From contig NZ_JAEMUW010000007.1 in assembly GCF_016598485.1 (NCBI RefSeq), forward strand, positions 124,001-188,000: 64,000 nucleotides of DNA, given 5' to 3'. Position numbers and translations under genes: made by a program. This stretch comes from Micromonospora coerulea. Lineage in GTDB: Bacteria; Actinomycetota; Actinomycetes; Mycobacteriales; Micromonosporaceae. Below, piece by piece: positions 1 through 11,375 of this stretch (positions are counted from its first letter, which is position 1; every line of letters starts with the position of its first letter). The notes under the pieces were generated by a model. It saw nothing but the letters and a program-made list of their open reading frames with translations. It was not told where the DNA came from and did no database searches.

Positions 1-479
1 GTCCCCTCCGGCAGGTCCAGCAGGGCGGCGATCTCGCGGTAGCTCAGGCCGAGGATGTCGCGCAGGGTCACCGCCTCGGCGAGTTCGGGGCGGACCGAGT
101 CGAGCGCGTCGAGCAGGTCGAGCCGGGTTCCGGCGACCACGCTGGTCCGCCGGGGATCGGGTGGGTCGGGCAGCGGCACGCCACCGGCCTCGACCATCCA
201 GCGCCGGCGCAGTACGCGGTAGGTCGACCGGGCCCGGTTCGCGGTGAGCTGGTACAGCCAGGTGTGGAACGACGACCGCCCCTCGAACCGCGTGATCCCC
301 CTGGCCAGCGCGAGCAGCGCGTCCTGGCACGCTTCCTCGGCGTCCTCTCGGCTGGGCAGCAGGCGGGCGCAGAGCCGCAGCACCTCCGGGCGGACGGCCG
401 CCAGCAGCACGTCGAGAGCTCCGGGGTCGCCGCGCGCGGCGGACCTGGCCAGGTCGTCGATACCCTCCGCGAGGGGCAT
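1..479 (-). CDS. ECF-type RNA polymerase sigma factor (partial, C-terminus beyond left edge)
   Basis: The minus strand reads from an ATG at 479 to the window edge with no stop. The protein starts MPLAEGIDDLARSAARGDPG. Region 2 is visible (the CQDALLALARGI segment, followed by FHTWLYQLTANRARSTYRVLRRR). After a linker comes region 4 (LAEAVTLRDILGLSYREIAALLDLPEGT), whose helix-turn-helix runs into the edge. This is the two-domain layout of extracytoplasmic-function sigma factors, which direct RNA polymerase to stress-type promoters. A GGGAGG ribosome site lies five bases before the ATG. The gene diverges from dnaE across about 235 bases. No anti-sigma factor can be seen because the downstream side is outside the window. 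The subgroup cannot be assigned. Confidence 0.9.
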   Translation of the reverse strand, partial: MPLAEGIDDLARSAARGDPGALDVLLAAVRPEVLRLCARLLPSREDAEEACQDALLALARGITRFEGRSSFHTWLYQLTANRARSTYRVLRRRWMVEAGGVPLPDPPDPRRTSVVAGTRLDLLDALDSVRPELAEAVTLRDILGLSYREIAALLDLPEG

Positions 480-715
480 GACTGCCTCCCGTGCTCGCCC
501 GAGGTGCCGTGCCGTCCAGGCTACGACCGGTCCCGCGGCCTCGGCCCGGCCGAGTCCGGCAGCCGACTCACCGGGCGCGCAGGTCGGTGCGGGAGATCCA
601 CGCCACCCTGACGGTGATCTGCCCGCGCGGCTGCTGGAGGTGCCTCGGACGCCGGGGATAGGGTGGGCCGACCGACTTCTCACCACCCATGAACCGACCC
701 GGGGGGGCGCCACGC

Positions 716-3700
716 ATGGGCGATTCGTTCGCGCATCTGCACGTGCACACTGAGTACTCGATGCTCGACGGGGCGGCCCGGCTCAAGGACCTCTTCGCCG
801 AGGCCAACCGGCTCGGCATGCCGGCGGTGGCGATCACCGACCACGGCAACATGCACGGCGCGAACGACTTCTACAAGCAGGCGATGGCCGCCGGGATCAC
901 CCCGATCCTCGGCGTCGAGGCGTACGTGGCGCCGGAGTCGCGCTTCCACAAGGCGCGGGTGAAGTGGGGCCGGCCGGAGCAGAAGAGCGACGACGTCTCC
1001 GGTAACGGCGCGATCACCCACAAGACCATGTGGGCGCGGAACGCCGCCGGGCTGAAGAACCTGTTCACGCTGAACTCGCGCGCCTCCATGGAGGGCCACT
1101 ACGTCAAGTGGCCCCGGATGGACATGGAGCTGATCGCCGAGCACGCCGAGGGAATCATGGCCACCACCGGCTGCCCCTCAGGCGCGGTGCAGACCCGGCT
1201 GCGGCTGGGCCAGTTCGACGAGGCGCTCAAGGTCGCCGCCAGCTACCAGGACATCTTCGGCAAGGAGAACTACTTCCTGGAGATCATGGACCACGGTCTC
1301 GACATCGAGCGCCGGGTCCGCGACGGGCTCACCGAGATCGCCCGCAAGCTCGACATCCCGCCGGTGGTCACCAACGACTCGCACTACACCCACGAGGCGC
1401 AGGCCACCGCGCACGACGTGCTGCTCTGCGTGCAGACCGGCAGCAACATCGACGACCCCAACCGGTTCCGGTTCGAGGGCGGCGGCTACTTCATCAAGTC
1501 GGCCGAGCAGATGCGCGCGGTCGACTCCTCGGAGCTGTGGCAGCAGGGCTGCCGCAACACCCTGCTGGTCGCTGAGAAGGTCGACCCGACCGGGATGTTC
1601 GAGTTCCGCAACCTGATGCCGCGCTTCCCGGTGCCCGAGGGGGAGACCGAGGAGTCCTGGTTCCGCAAGGAGACCTTCCGCGGGCTGGCCCGCCGGTTCC
1701 CCAACGGCGTCCCGGAGGGCCACGTCGTCCAGGCGGAGTACGAGCTCGGGATCATCATCCAGATGGGCTTCCCGTCGTACTTCCTCGTGGTCGCCGACTT
1801 CATCCAGTGGGCGAAGAGCCAGGGCATCGCGGTGGGCCCGGGTCGTGGCTCGGCCGCCGGCTCGCTCGTCGCGTACGCCCTGGGCATCACCGACCTCGAC
1901 CCGATCCCGCACGGGCTGATCTTCGAGCGGTTCCTCAACCCGGAGCGGGTCTCCATGCCGGATGTCGACATCGACTTCGACGAGCGTCGGCGCGGCGAGG
2001 TGATCAAGTACGTCACCGAGAAGTGGGGCGAGGACAAGGTCGCGCAGATCGCGACGTTCGGCACGATCAAGGCCAAGGCCGCGATCAAGGACTCGGCCCG
2101 GGTGCTGGGATTCCCGTACGCGGTGGGCGACCGGATCACCAAGGCGATGCCACCGGCGGTGATGGGCAAGGACATCCCGCTCACCGGCATCTTCGACCCG
2201 AAGCACCCCCGGTACGCCGAGGCCGGCGAGATCCGGGGCCTCTACGAGTCGGATCCGGACGTGCGCAAGGTGATCGACACTGCCAAGGGCATCGAGGGGC
2301 TGATCCGGCAGACGGGTGTGCACGCCGCTGGCGTCATCATGTCCGCCGAGCCGATCATCGAGCACATCCCGCTGATGCGCCGGGACGCCGACGGGGCGAT
2401 CATCACCCAGTTCGACTACCCGACGTGCGAGTCGCTCGGGCTGTTGAAGATGGACTTCCTCGGCCTGCGCAACCTGACGATCATCGATGACGCGCTGAAG
2501 AACATCGAGCTCAACCACGGGCGCAAGGTCGACCTGCTGACCCTGCCGCTGGACGACAAGCCGACCTACGAGCTGCTGGCCCGGGGCGACACCCTCGGCG
2601 TCTTCCAGCTCGACGGCGGGCCGATGCGCTCGCTGCTGCGGCTGATGAAGCCGGACAACTTCGAGGACATCTCCGCCGTCCTGGCGCTCTACCGGCCCGG
2701 CCCGATGGGCGCCAACTCGCACACCAACTACGCGCTGCGCAAGAACGGCCAGCAGGAGATCACCCCGATCCACCCGGAGCTGGCCGAGCCGCTGGAGGAG
2801 ATCCTCGGCCCCACCCACGGCCTGATCGTCTACCAGGAGCAGGTGCAGCGCGCCGCGCAGAAGCTCGCCGGCTACAGCCTCGGCCAGGCCGACCTGCTCC
2901 GCCGGGCGATGGGCAAGAAGAAGAAGGAGGTCCTCGACAAGGAGTTCATCCCGTTCCGCGACGGCATGCGGAACAACGGCTACTCCGACGAGGCCATCCA
3001 GACCCTGTGGGACATCCTCGTCCCGTTCGCCGACTACGCCTTCAACAAGGCGCACACCGCCGGCTACGGCCTGGTGTCGTACTGGACCGGCTACCTGAAG
3101 GCGAACTACCCGGCCGAGTACATGGCCGGGCTGCTCACCTCCGTCGGTGACGACAAGGACAAGATGGCGCTCTACCTGTCGGAGTGCCGGCGGATGGGCA
3201 TCCAGGTCCTGCCGCCCGACGTCAACACCTCGGCCGGGCCGTTCACCCCGGTCGGCCGGGACATCCGCTTCGGCCTCGCCGCGATCCGCAACGTCGGCGC
3301 GAACGTGGTCGCCTCGATCATGCGCTGCCGCGAGGAGAAGGGCGACTACGCCGACTTCTACGACTTCCTGTCCAAGGTGGACGCGGTGGTCTGCAACAAG
3401 AAGACCATCGAATCGCTGATCAAGGCGGGCGCGTTCGACTCGCTGGGGCATCCGCGAAAGGGCCTGCTCGCCGTGCACGCCGACGCCATCGACGCGTACG
3501 CCGACGTCAAGCGCAAGGAGGCCGTCGGTCAGTACGACCTGTTCGGCGCCGGTTTCGGCGACGCCGACACCGGTGGCAGCACCACGGTGATGCCGACCAT
3601 CGGCGACAGCGAGTGGGACAAGCGGGACAAGCTGGCCTTCGAGCGGGAGATGCTCGGCCTCTACGTCTCCGACCACCCGCTCTTCGGCCTGGAGCACGTC

Positions 3701-4249
3701 CTGGGCGCGGCGGCCGACACCACCATCGCCGCGCTCGCCGAGGAGGGCGGGGTGCCGGACGGTGCGGTGGTCACCCTGGCCGGCATCCTCTCAGGGGTGC
3801 AGCGCCGGGTCACCAAGCAGGGCCGGGCCTGGGCCTCGGCCACCCTGGAGGATCTGGCCGGCGGGGTGGAGACGCTGTTCTTCCCCAACACCTACGAGGT
3901 GATCGGGCAGTACATCGCCGAGGACGCGATCGTGGTGGTCAAGGGTCGGGTGGACCGCCGCGACGACACCCCGCGGATCATGGCGATGGACATGTCCATG
4001 CCGGACGTCACCAGCAACCCGGCGAACAAGCCGGTCACCCTCACCATCCCGGTGCACCGCTGCACGCCGCCGCTGGTGGAGCGGCTCAAGGAGACCCTGG
4101 TGCTGCACCCCGGCGACACCGAGGTGCACGTCAAGCTGCTCAACGGCGGCAAGGTCACCACGCTGCGGCTCGGCCCGTTCCGGGTGGCGGCCACCACCGC
4201 GCTGATGGGTGACCTGAAGAGCGTCCTGGGCCCCGCCAACGTCAGCTGA
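716..4249 (+). CDS. dnaE: DNA polymerase III subunit alpha
   Basis: The replicative polymerase catalytic subunit, about 1177 residues, the usual size for actinobacterial DnaE1. From this start, the N-terminal PHP domain opens with HLHVHTEYS (H7, H9, H11), the metal ligands of the PHP proofreading exonuclease known in mycobacterial DnaE1. The polymerase active site shows [19 protein letters not shown] (D416 and D418) and KMDFLGL (D580), the three expected aspartates. QYDLF at 939-943 matches the internal beta-clamp binding motif. The C-terminal part holds the OB-fold region. The ATG at 716 is preferred over an in-frame ATG at 689 because a G-rich ribosome site precedes it and the PHP domain starts at once. 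A TAGGGT hexamer at 659-664 could be the -10 box. Confidence 0.97.
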   Translation: MGDSFAHLHVHTEYSMLDGAARLKDLFAEANRLGMPAVAITDHGNMHGANDFYKQAMAAGITPILGVEAYVAPESRFHKARVKWGRPEQKSDDVSGNGAITHKTMWARNAAGLKNLFTLNSRASMEGHYVKWPRMDMELIAEHAEGIMATTGCPSGAVQTRLRLGQFDEALKVAASYQDIFGKENYFLEIMDHGLDIERRVRDGLTEIARKLDIPPVVTNDSHYTHEAQATAHDVLLCVQTGSNIDDPNRFRFEGGGYFIKSAEQMRAVDSSELWQQGCRNTLLVAEKVDPTGMFEFRNLMPRFPVPEGETEESWFRKETFRGLARRFPNGVPEGHVVQAEYELGIIIQMGFPSYFLVVADFIQWAKSQGIAVGPGRGSAAGSLVAYALGITDLDPIPHGLIFERFLNPERVSMPDVDIDFDERRRGEVIKYVTEKWGEDKVAQIATFGTIKAKAAIKDSARVLGFPYAVGDRITKAMPPAVMGKDIPLTGIFDPKHPRYAEAGEIRGLYESDPDVRKVIDTAKGIEGLIRQTGVHAAGVIMSAEPIIEHIPLMRRDADGAIITQFDYPTCESLGLLKMDFLGLRNLTIIDDALKNIELNHGRKVDLLTLPLDDKPTYELLARGDTLGVFQLDGGPMRSLLRLMKPDNFEDISAVLALYRPGPMGANSHTNYALRKNGQQEITPIHPELAEPLEEILGPTHGLIVYQEQVQRAAQKLAGYSLGQADLLRRAMGKKKKEVLDKEFIPFRDGMRNNGYSDEAIQTLWDILVPFADYAFNKAHTAGYGLVSYWTGYLKANYPAEYMAGLLTSVGDDKDKMALYLSECRRMGIQVLPPDVNTSAGPFTPVGRDIRFGLAAIRNVGANVVASIMRCREEKGDYADFYDFLSKVDAVVCNKKTIESLIKAGAFDSLGHPRKGLLAVHADAIDAYADVKRKEAVGQYDLFGAGFGDADTGGSTTVMPTIGDSEWDKRDKLAFEREMLGLYVSDHPLFGLEHVLGAAADTTIAALAEEGGVPDGAVVTLAGILSGVQRRVTKQGRAWASATLEDLAGGVETLFFPNTYEVIGQYIAEDAIVVVKGRVDRRDDTPRIMAMDMSMPDVTSNPANKPVTLTIPVHRCTPPLVERLKETLVLHPGDTEVHVKLLNGGKVTTLRLGPFRVAATTALMGDLKSVLGPANVS

Positions 4250-4264
4250 CCGGGGGCGGGGCGG

Positions 4265-4606
4265 TCAGGGCCGGTGCCCGCCCAGCACGTCCCCGGCGGC
4301 CTCCGCGGTCTCCAGCACCACCGTGTGGTAGCTCTCGATCCGGGAGAGGATCGCCTCCCGCGGCCCGTCCCGCCAGGCCGCGCTGCCGTAGAACGCCGCC
4401 TCCCGCACGTCGCGCTCGGCGAGCGAGGAGAAGGCCCGGATCAGGTACGCCTCCTCGTGGCCGTCCTCGCGGACCAGGGACGGCCCGGCGGCCACCACCC
4501 GGATGCCGGCGCTCGCCAGCAGCGGGGCCGCCTCCTCCCGCATCACCCGGACGAACTCGTCGATCGTGCCGGGCCTCAGACGGTAGGTGCGGATCTCGAG
4601 AATCAT
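4265..4606 (-). CDS. NIPSNAP-family small protein
   Basis: A 113-residue protein beginning MILEIRTYRLRPGTIDEF and continuing with RAFSSLAERDVREAAFYGSAAWRDGPREAILSRIESYHTVVLE. This is the ferredoxin-like dimeric alpha/beta-barrel pattern of NIPSNAP domain proteins. Family members are small, soluble and mostly of unknown role, and no catalytic residue can be named. The ATG at 4606 is chosen because GGGAGG lies six bases before it; an in-frame TTG at 4612 would sit on top of that site. The stop lies 16 bases from the dnaE stop, so the two genes converge. It stands alone and diverges from the aminotransferase-like gene. Confidence 0.8.
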   Translation of the reverse strand: MILEIRTYRLRPGTIDEFVRVMREEAAPLLASAGIRVVAAGPSLVREDGHEEAYLIRAFSSLAERDVREAAFYGSAAWRDGPREAILSRIESYHTVVLETAEAAGDVLGGHRP

Positions 4607-4736
4607 CGCCAACCTCCCGGAATGGGTGTGCGGCCGACGCTATCCCGCACCGGCCGCCGTCACCACGCGGAGCGGGAGCCACCACCGCGGGATTGGCGAC
4701 TGACGGGCCGTCCGCCCCCGCACTAGCGTCGGCGTC

Positions 4737-5774
4737 ATGGACTGGGACGTCGCGAAGAAGCTGTGGCAGCCGGAGCCGGGCTGGCTGAACACCGCCAGCT
4801 ACGGCCTGCCGCCCGATCCGGCCTGGGCGGCACTGGAGGAGGCTCTGGCGGACTGGCGAGTGGGCCGGATCTCCTGGGAGGTGTGGGGTGGGTCCGTTGA
4901 ACGGTCCCGGGCCGCCTTCGCCGCCCTGGTCGGGGTGGCGGCGGCGGATGTGGCGATCGGCAGCACGGCGTCGCAGCTGCTCGCCCCGGTGGCGGCCGCC
5001 CTGCCGCCGGGAGCCACGGTGGTCGTCCCGGAGGTGGAGTTCACCTCGAACCTCTTCCCCTGGCTGGTGCAGGAGGAGCGGGGCGTCACGGTACGCACGG
5101 TCCCGCTGGCCGGGCTGGTGGACGCGATCGACGCCGACACCGACCTGGTCGCGTTCAGCCTGGTGCAGTCGGCCGACGGCGCGGTCGCCCCGTACGACGA
5201 GATCGTCGCCGCGGCCCGGGCGCACGGCGCGCTCGTCGCGGTGGACGCCACCCAGGCCTGCGGCTGGCTGCCCTTCGACGCGGGCCGGGCCGACGTGGTG
5301 GCGGTCGCGGCGTACAAGTGGCTGATGGCGCCGCGCGGTGCGGCCTTCGCCTACCTGGCCCCGGCGCTGCGCGACCGGCTGCGTCCGGACGCCGCCGGCT
5401 GGTACGCGGGCGCCGACCCGCACGCCTCCTACTACGGTCCGCCGCTGCGGCTGGCCGGCGACGCCCGGCGCTTCGACATCTCCCCGGCCTGGTTCTCCTA
5501 CGTGGGCGCGGCGCCCGCCCTGGAGCTGCTCGTCGAGATCGGGCTGCCCACGATCCGGGACCACGACGTCGCGCTGGCCAACCGGTTCCTCGCCGGCCTG
5601 GGCCGGCCGCCGGGTGACAGCGCGATCGTGACCGTCGAGGTGCCCGACGCGGAGGAGAAGCTGGCGCGGGCCGGGGTGCGGGCGGCGGTGCGCGCCGGTC
5701 GGGTCCGGGCCTCCTTCCACCTCTACTCCACTGAGGCCGATGTGGACACCGCCCTCGCGGCGCTGACCGGCTGA
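4737..5774 (+). CDS. Aminotransferase class V-fold PLP-dependent enzyme
   Basis: A 345-residue enzyme of fold type I. The N-terminal WLNTASYGLPP binds the substrate/cofactor region, SLVQSADGAV and AVDATQACGWLPFD resemble the cofactor-binding strand of class V enzymes such as cysteine desulfurase and isopenicillin N epimerase, and AAYKWLMAPRG carries the expected Schiff-base lysine. A C-terminal small domain ends RASFHLYSTEADVDTALAAL, also typical of class V. Substrate cannot be read from sequence: there is no suf or isc context and no obvious desulfurase cysteine loop, so a role in iron-sulfur assembly is unlikely. It is a single-gene unit that diverges from the NIPSNAP gene and converges on the acyl-CoA dehydrogenase. 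Confidence 0.88.
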   Translation: MDWDVAKKLWQPEPGWLNTASYGLPPDPAWAALEEALADWRVGRISWEVWGGSVERSRAAFAALVGVAAADVAIGSTASQLLAPVAAALPPGATVVVPEVEFTSNLFPWLVQEERGVTVRTVPLAGLVDAIDADTDLVAFSLVQSADGAVAPYDEIVAAARAHGALVAVDATQACGWLPFDAGRADVVAVAAYKWLMAPRGAAFAYLAPALRDRLRPDAAGWYAGADPHASYYGPPLRLAGDARRFDISPAWFSYVGAAPALELLVEIGLPTIRDHDVALANRFLAGLGRPPGDSAIVTVEVPDAEEKLARAGVRAAVRAGRVRASFHLYSTEADVDTALAALTG

Positions 5775-5819
5775 GCCGACTCAGGTGAAGCCCGAGCCGG
5801 ATCAGGCGTCGGTCCGCGC

Positions 5820-6992
5820 TCAGGCCAGGTGGCCGCCGATCTTCGTGTAGCCGCGCAGCAGGTCGCGGGAGATGATCAGCCGCTGCATCTCGTCGGTGCC
5901 CTCGAAGATCCGGTAGAGCCGCACCTGCCGGTACCAGCGCTCGATCGGCAGCTCCCGGGTGTAGCCCATGCCGCCGTGGATCTGGAGCACCCGGTCCACC
6001 ACCCGGTTGACCATGCCGGCGCCGTAGAGCTTGCCCATCGAGGAGGCGTGCCGCGGGTCCAGGCCCTGGTCGACCGTCCAGGCGGAGCGCAGCACAAGCC
6101 AGCGGGCCGCCTCCAGCTCGGTCTCCGAGTCGGCGATCATCCACTGGATGGCCTGGTTGGTGCCGATCTTCGCGCCGAAGGTCTCCCGGGTGTTGGCCTG
6201 GTCGATCGCCATCTGCAGGGCCCGCTCGGCGATGCCGATGGCGTGCGAGGGGATGGTGTAGCGCCCCTTGCCGATCCACTGCATGCCCAGCGCGAAGCCC
6301 TGCCCGACCTCGCCGAGGATGTTGCGGTGCGGCACCCGGACGCCGTCGAAGATCAGCGAGGCCGGCCCGCCCTCGCCCATGGTCTGGATGAACTCCGAGC
6401 GCCAGCCCATCGCCCGGTCCACCAGGAACGCGGTGGCGCCGCCGTTGCGGGCGCCCTTCTCCCGGTCGGTTACCGCCACCACGATGGCGAAGTCGGCGTC
6501 GTTGCCTCCTGTAATGAAGGTCTTCTCGCCGTCGAGGATCCAGTCGTCGCCGTCCCGCCGGGCCGACAGCCGGATGTTGGCCGCGTCGGAGCCGGCGCCC
6601 GGCTCGGTGATCGCGAAGCAGGAGATCCGTTCCCCCTCGATGGTGGGGATGAGGAACTCCCGCTTCTGCTCCTCGGTGGCGTGGAACAGGATGTTGTCCG
6701 CCTCGCCGCCGAAGCGGAACGGCACGAAGGTACGCCCGAGCTCGGTCCAGATCAGCGACTGCAGGACCGCGGGCAGGTCCATCCCGCCGTACTCCTCCGG
6801 GGTGGCCAGCCCCCAGAAGCCGAACTTCTTCGCCTTGAGCTGGAGTTCCCGCAGCTCGGAGCGGTCGAGCCCGGGCCGGTGGGCGCGCTCGCGGCGCAGC
6901 ACCTCCTGCTCCAGCGGCATCACCTCCCGGCTGATGAACGACCGGACGGTGTCCCGGACCGCCCGTTCCTCGTCGGTGAGTGAGAAATCCAC
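5820..6992 (-). CDS. Acyl-CoA dehydrogenase family protein
   Basis: A 390-residue flavoenzyme matching the family length. Domains in order are an alpha-helical N-terminus (MDFSLTDEERAVRDTVRSFISREV), a beta domain with CFAITEPGAGSDAANI (FAD and substrate contacts), and a C-terminal helical domain with RETFGAKIGTNQAIQWMIAD and a conserved ending IHGGMGYTRELPIERWYRQVRLYRIFEGTDEMQRLIISRDLL. It should oxidise an acyl-CoA to the trans-2-enoyl-CoA and pass electrons to an electron-transfer flavoprotein. The chain-length specificity is unknown. It diverges from a TetR gene and a palindrome in the shared promoter region (7032-7050) recurs before the aldehyde dehydrogenase gene, which suggests joint control with that operon. 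Confidence 0.93.
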   Translation of the reverse strand: MDFSLTDEERAVRDTVRSFISREVMPLEQEVLRRERAHRPGLDRSELRELQLKAKKFGFWGLATPEEYGGMDLPAVLQSLIWTELGRTFVPFRFGGEADNILFHATEEQKREFLIPTIEGERISCFAITEPGAGSDAANIRLSARRDGDDWILDGEKTFITGGNDADFAIVVAVTDREKGARNGGATAFLVDRAMGWRSEFIQTMGEGGPASLIFDGVRVPHRNILGEVGQGFALGMQWIGKGRYTIPSHAIGIAERALQMAIDQANTRETFGAKIGTNQAIQWMIADSETELEAARWLVLRSAWTVDQGLDPRHASSMGKLYGAGMVNRVVDRVLQIHGGMGYTRELPIERWYRQVRLYRIFEGTDEMQRLIISRDLLRGYTKIGGHLA

Positions 6993-7031
6993 GGTGGTCC
7001 CCCTGCGTCGGCGCGGCGTTGGATCGCCCTC

Positions 7032-7050
7032 AAACTAGCGGTGTAAGTTT
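7032..7050. promoter_or_regulatory. Putative TetR operator 1 (AAACT-N9-AGTTT)
   Basis: AAACTAGCGGTGTAAGTTT is a dyad with AAACT/AGTTT arms and a nine-base spacer, lying between the acyl-CoA dehydrogenase start and the TetR start. Its reverse-oriented partner at 7837-7855 agrees at 16 of 19 positions. Location and repetition make it the likely binding site of the adjacent TetR regulator. Confidence 0.7.
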
Positions 7051-7165
7051 TCATCCGTCCAGACCCCGCGGCCACCCGCCCGGGGACGGCCCGTCCGGCG
7101 CCGGCGCGGCTAGGGTGCACGGGGACCGCCGGCCGACCGGCGACGGCCACGAGGGAGAGACACCG

Positions 7166-7831
7166 GTGCCCCGACCCCGCCAGGCGCTGCTCACCCGGGA
7201 CCGGATCGTGGCCACGGCGCTCGCGCTGATCGACGCCGACGGGCTCGCCGCCCTCTCCACCCGCCGGCTGGCCGCCGCGCTCGGCGTCCAGGGGCCGTCG
7301 CTCTACAACCACTTCGCCACCAAGGACGCCATCCTCGACGCGGTGGCCGACAGCGTCACCGCCACCGTGGACACCGGCTGGTTCGCCCGGCACGACTGGC
7401 GGGAGGCGCTGCGCCGGTGGGCCTGGTCGTACCGGGAGGCCCTGGCCGCGCACCCGAACGTCGTGCCGTACCTGGCGCAGGGACCCGGCCGGCGGCCCGC
7501 CGCGCTGGCCATGGCCGACGCGGTCTACGGCGGTCTGGTCCGGGCCGGCTGGCCGCCCGCCCGCGCCACCCACATCGGCGCGGCGCTGCGCTACTTCGTC
7601 GCCGGCTCCGCGCTCGGCTCGTTCGCCCGCGGCTTCGTCGAGGACCCCGAGCTGTACGCCGCGCACTACCCGCACCTCACCCAGGCGCACCGGCTCGCCG
7701 GACGCCAGCGCAGCGTCGACGAGGGCGCCTTCGCCCTCGGCCTGGACGCGCTCCTGCACGGTCTGGCCGCCGAGTACCAGCGGACCGTCGGACCGCTCGC
7801 TCCGCTGGAGCCGGCCGGAGGTTCGGAGTAG
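7166..7831 (+). CDS. TetR/AcrR family transcriptional regulator
   Basis: A 221-residue repressor-type protein. Residues about 8-55 form the TetR DNA-binding domain: [53 protein letters not shown]. The rest is a helical ligand-binding and dimerisation domain of the type with an [25 protein letters not shown] stretch. Translation is placed at GTG 7166 because GAGGGAGAG precedes it; the open frame extends further upstream but without domain or ribosome site. It is followed 48 bases later by the aldehyde dehydrogenase gene and diverges from the acyl-CoA dehydrogenase. Matching 19-bp palindromes sit on both sides of it, so it probably represses both units and itself. The ligand is unknown; an aldehyde, alcohol or acyl-CoA is an inference from the neighbours. 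Confidence 0.9.
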   Translation: MPRPRQALLTRDRIVATALALIDADGLAALSTRRLAAALGVQGPSLYNHFATKDAILDAVADSVTATVDTGWFARHDWREALRRWAWSYREALAAHPNVVPYLAQGPGRRPAALAMADAVYGGLVRAGWPPARATHIGAALRYFVAGSALGSFARGFVEDPELYAAHYPHLTQAHRLAGRQRSVDEGAFALGLDALLHGLAAEYQRTVGPLAPLEPAGGSE

Positions 7832-7836
7832 CGTCC

Positions 7837-7855
7837 AAACTCCCAGCGCTAGTTT
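7837..7855. promoter_or_regulatory. Putative TetR operator 2 (AAACT-N9-AGTTT)
   Basis: AAACTCCCAGCGCTAGTTT, directly after the TetR stop and 24 bases before the aldehyde dehydrogenase start. Read on the other strand it matches operator 1 (7032-7050) at 16 of 19 positions with identical arms and spacing. Confidence 0.7.
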
Positions 7856-7879
7856 CCCCGCCTCCCCACGAAGGACGCC

Positions 7880-9318
<1,439 letters not shown>

Positions 9319-9322
<4 letters not shown>

Positions 9323-10395
9323 GGGCGCTGGTCGCCCGCGGCCCCGGTGCGCCGCTGCGCGTGGAGGAGGTTCGCCTGCCCGCCCCCGGTCCCGGCCAGC
9401 TGCGGATCCGGATCCGGGCCGCCGGCATCTGCCACTCCGACCTGTCCATGGTCAACGGCACCCTCGCGCCCGCGTACCCGCTGGTGCTGGGGCATGAGGC
9501 GGCCGGCGTGGTCGCCGAGGCCGGCCCCGGGACCCGGCTGCCGGTCGGCGCCCCGGTGGTGCTCAACTGGGCGCCCGCCTGCCGGGACTGCTGGTTCTGC
9601 CGCCACGACGAGCCGTGGCTCTGCGCCGCGAACACCGCCCCGGCGGTGGCCCGGGGCGAGACCGCCGACGGCGTTCCGCTGCACGTCACCCTCGGGCTCG
9701 GCGCCCTCGCCGAGGAGGTGGTGGTGCCCGAGCACGCCGCCGTCGCGGTCCCCGCCGGGCTCCCGCCGGCGCAGGCCGCGCTGCTCGGCTGCGCGGTGCT
9801 CACCGGCACCGGCGCGGTCCGCAACACCGCCCGGGTGCGCGCCGGCGAGTCGGTCGCGGTGATCGGCCTCGGTGGGGTCGGGCTCGCCGTGCTCATCGCG
9901 GCCCGGGCCGCCGGCGCCGCACCGGTGGTCGCGGTCGACGTGGCCGAGGCCAAGCGGGAGCTGGCCCTCGCGGCCGGCGCCACCGACTTCCTGCTGGCCG
10001 ACGACCGGCTGACGAAGGAGGTCCGGGCGCGTACCGAGGGCCGGGGCGTCGACCACGCCTTCGAGTGCGTGGGCCGCTCGGCCACCATCGGATCGGCCTG
10101 GCGGCTCGCCCGGCGCGGGGGAGCGGTCACCGTGGTCGGCATGGGCGGCAAGGACGACCTGGTCAGCCTCGCCGCGCTGGACATCTTCCACTCCGCCCGC
10201 ACGCTGCGCTCCTCGGTCTACGGCTCGTCCGACCCCGACCGGGAGGTGCCCGAGCTGGCCCGGTCGCTCGCCGCCGGCACGCTGGACCTGCGCCCGCTGG
10301 TCAGCGGCACCCTCGCGCTGGACGACGCGCCGGCCGCGTTCGACCGGCTGGCCGGGGGCGAGGGCGCCCGCTGGGTGGTCACCTTCCCCGACTGA
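9319..10395 (+). CDS. Zinc-dependent alcohol dehydrogenase (MDR family)
   Basis: A 358-residue medium-chain dehydrogenase. Catalytic zinc ligands are in AAGICHSDLS and LGHEAAGVV. The structural zinc lobe has four cysteines in ACRDCWFCRHDEPWLC. The Rossmann fold shows AVIGLGGVGLAVLIAARAAGA, followed by VAVDVAEAKRELA, whose aspartate indicates NAD preference. The start is the GTG that overlaps the aldehyde dehydrogenase stop. It is the second gene of the ALDH-ADH pair and should interconvert an alcohol and the aldehyde used by its neighbour. Its 3' end overlaps that of the convergent GntR-TetR regulator by 17 bases. Confidence 0.94.
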
Positions 10396-11314
10396 GCCCG
10401 TCGAGCAGCGTGGCGTAGCCGTCCAGCATGCTGCGCAGGCCGAACTCGAAGACGGTGTCCAGTTCGAGGTCCACCGCCCCCTCGGCCTGCAGCGCCGCCA
10501 GGCTGGGATGGCGGCCATTGGTGATCAACTGCTGGAAGGCGGCCATCTGGCGGGCCACCCACTGCTCGTCGGTGAGGCCGGTGTCCTGCTCGGCCTGGGC
10601 CCGCATCTCCAGGTTGGTGGCGATGCCGCGCACGTACGCGATCAGGGTGAGCGCGAGGTGCCAGCGCAGGTGCCGGTCGAGGCCCAGGCCGGCGGTGGCC
10701 CGCACCGCCCACTCGGTGTGCGCCATGCCGCGCGGCATCGGCTGGGGTCGGGAGATCGAGATGACGTGCGGCAGCCAGCGGTGTCGCCGGTAGACCGCCC
10801 ACTGGGCCCGGGCGAGCAGCTCCAGCCGGGGCCGCCAGCCGTCCGGCGGCAGCGCCGGCAGCGGGGCCTCGGCCAGCGCCTCGTCCGCCATCGCCAGGAT
10901 CAGCTCGTCCCGGCCGCGCACGTGCCGGTACAGCGACATGGTGGCCACCCCCAGCTCGGCGGCGAGCTGCCGCAGGGAGACCGCGGCCAGGCCGCCGGCG
11001 TCGGCGAGCGCCATCGCCGTCCGGATCACCCGGTCCCGGCTCAGCTCGGCGTCCGCGCCGGCCGGGCGCGCCGCGGGGGCCGGCGCGCGGTCGCCGGCGA
11101 CCACCGTGCCCGCCCCGGGCCGGGTCAGCACCAGCCCCTCCTCGCGCAGCAGCGCCAGCACCCGGGTCGCGGTGGCGATCGCCACGCCGTGCTCGCGGGT
11201 GATCTGCCGGGCCGACGGCACGGCGTCACCGGGCCGCAGCTCTCCGAGGTCGATCCGGCGCCGGATCTCCGCGGCGATCCGCCGGTACGGCGGCGGCGAG
11301 TTCTCGCGGGCCAC
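10379..11314 (-). CDS. Hybrid GntR-HTH / TetR-type transcriptional regulator
   Basis: A 311-residue regulator with two DNA-binding domains. Residues about 5-72 form a GntR winged helix (RIAAEIRRRIDLGELRPGDAVPSARQITREHGVAIATATRVLALLREEGLVLTRPGAGTVV). Residues about 90-140 form a TetR helix-turn-helix (RDRVIRTAMALADAGGLAAVSLRQLAAELGVATMSLYRHVRGRDELILAMADEAL). A TetR C-terminal ligand domain follows. The GTG start at 11314 is supported by GGGAGG six bases upstream; a much longer open frame continues upstream without similarity. It diverges from an FAD monooxygenase, and two copies of a CGTACTAGT palindrome lie in the 187 bases between them. It probably represses the monooxygenase and itself. Confidence 0.9.
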   Translation of the reverse strand: MARENSPPPYRRIAAEIRRRIDLGELRPGDAVPSARQITREHGVAIATATRVLALLREEGLVLTRPGAGTVVAGDRAPAPAARPAGADAELSRDRVIRTAMALADAGGLAAVSLRQLAAELGVATMSLYRHVRGRDELILAMADEALAEAPLPALPPDGWRPRLELLARAQWAVYRRHRWLPHVISISRPQPMPRGMAHTEWAVRATAGLGLDRHLRWHLALTLIAYVRGIATNLEMRAQAEQDTGLTDEQWVARQMAAFQQLITNGRHPSLAALQAEGAVDLELDTVFEFGLRSMLDGYATLLDGLSRGR

Positions 11315-11333
11315 GGGGCGCCTCCCGGCCGAG

Positions 11334-11345
11334 CGTACTAGTACG
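11334..11345. promoter_or_regulatory. Putative operator, perfect 12-bp palindrome CGTACTAGTACG
   Basis: A perfect palindrome 20 bases upstream of the GntR-TetR regulator start. The 11-base core AGCGTACTAGT is repeated 42 bases further on, close to four helical turns. Confidence 0.65.
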
Positions 11346-11375
11346 AGGCGTCGCCGACGGCGTCCGCGCGCGCAG

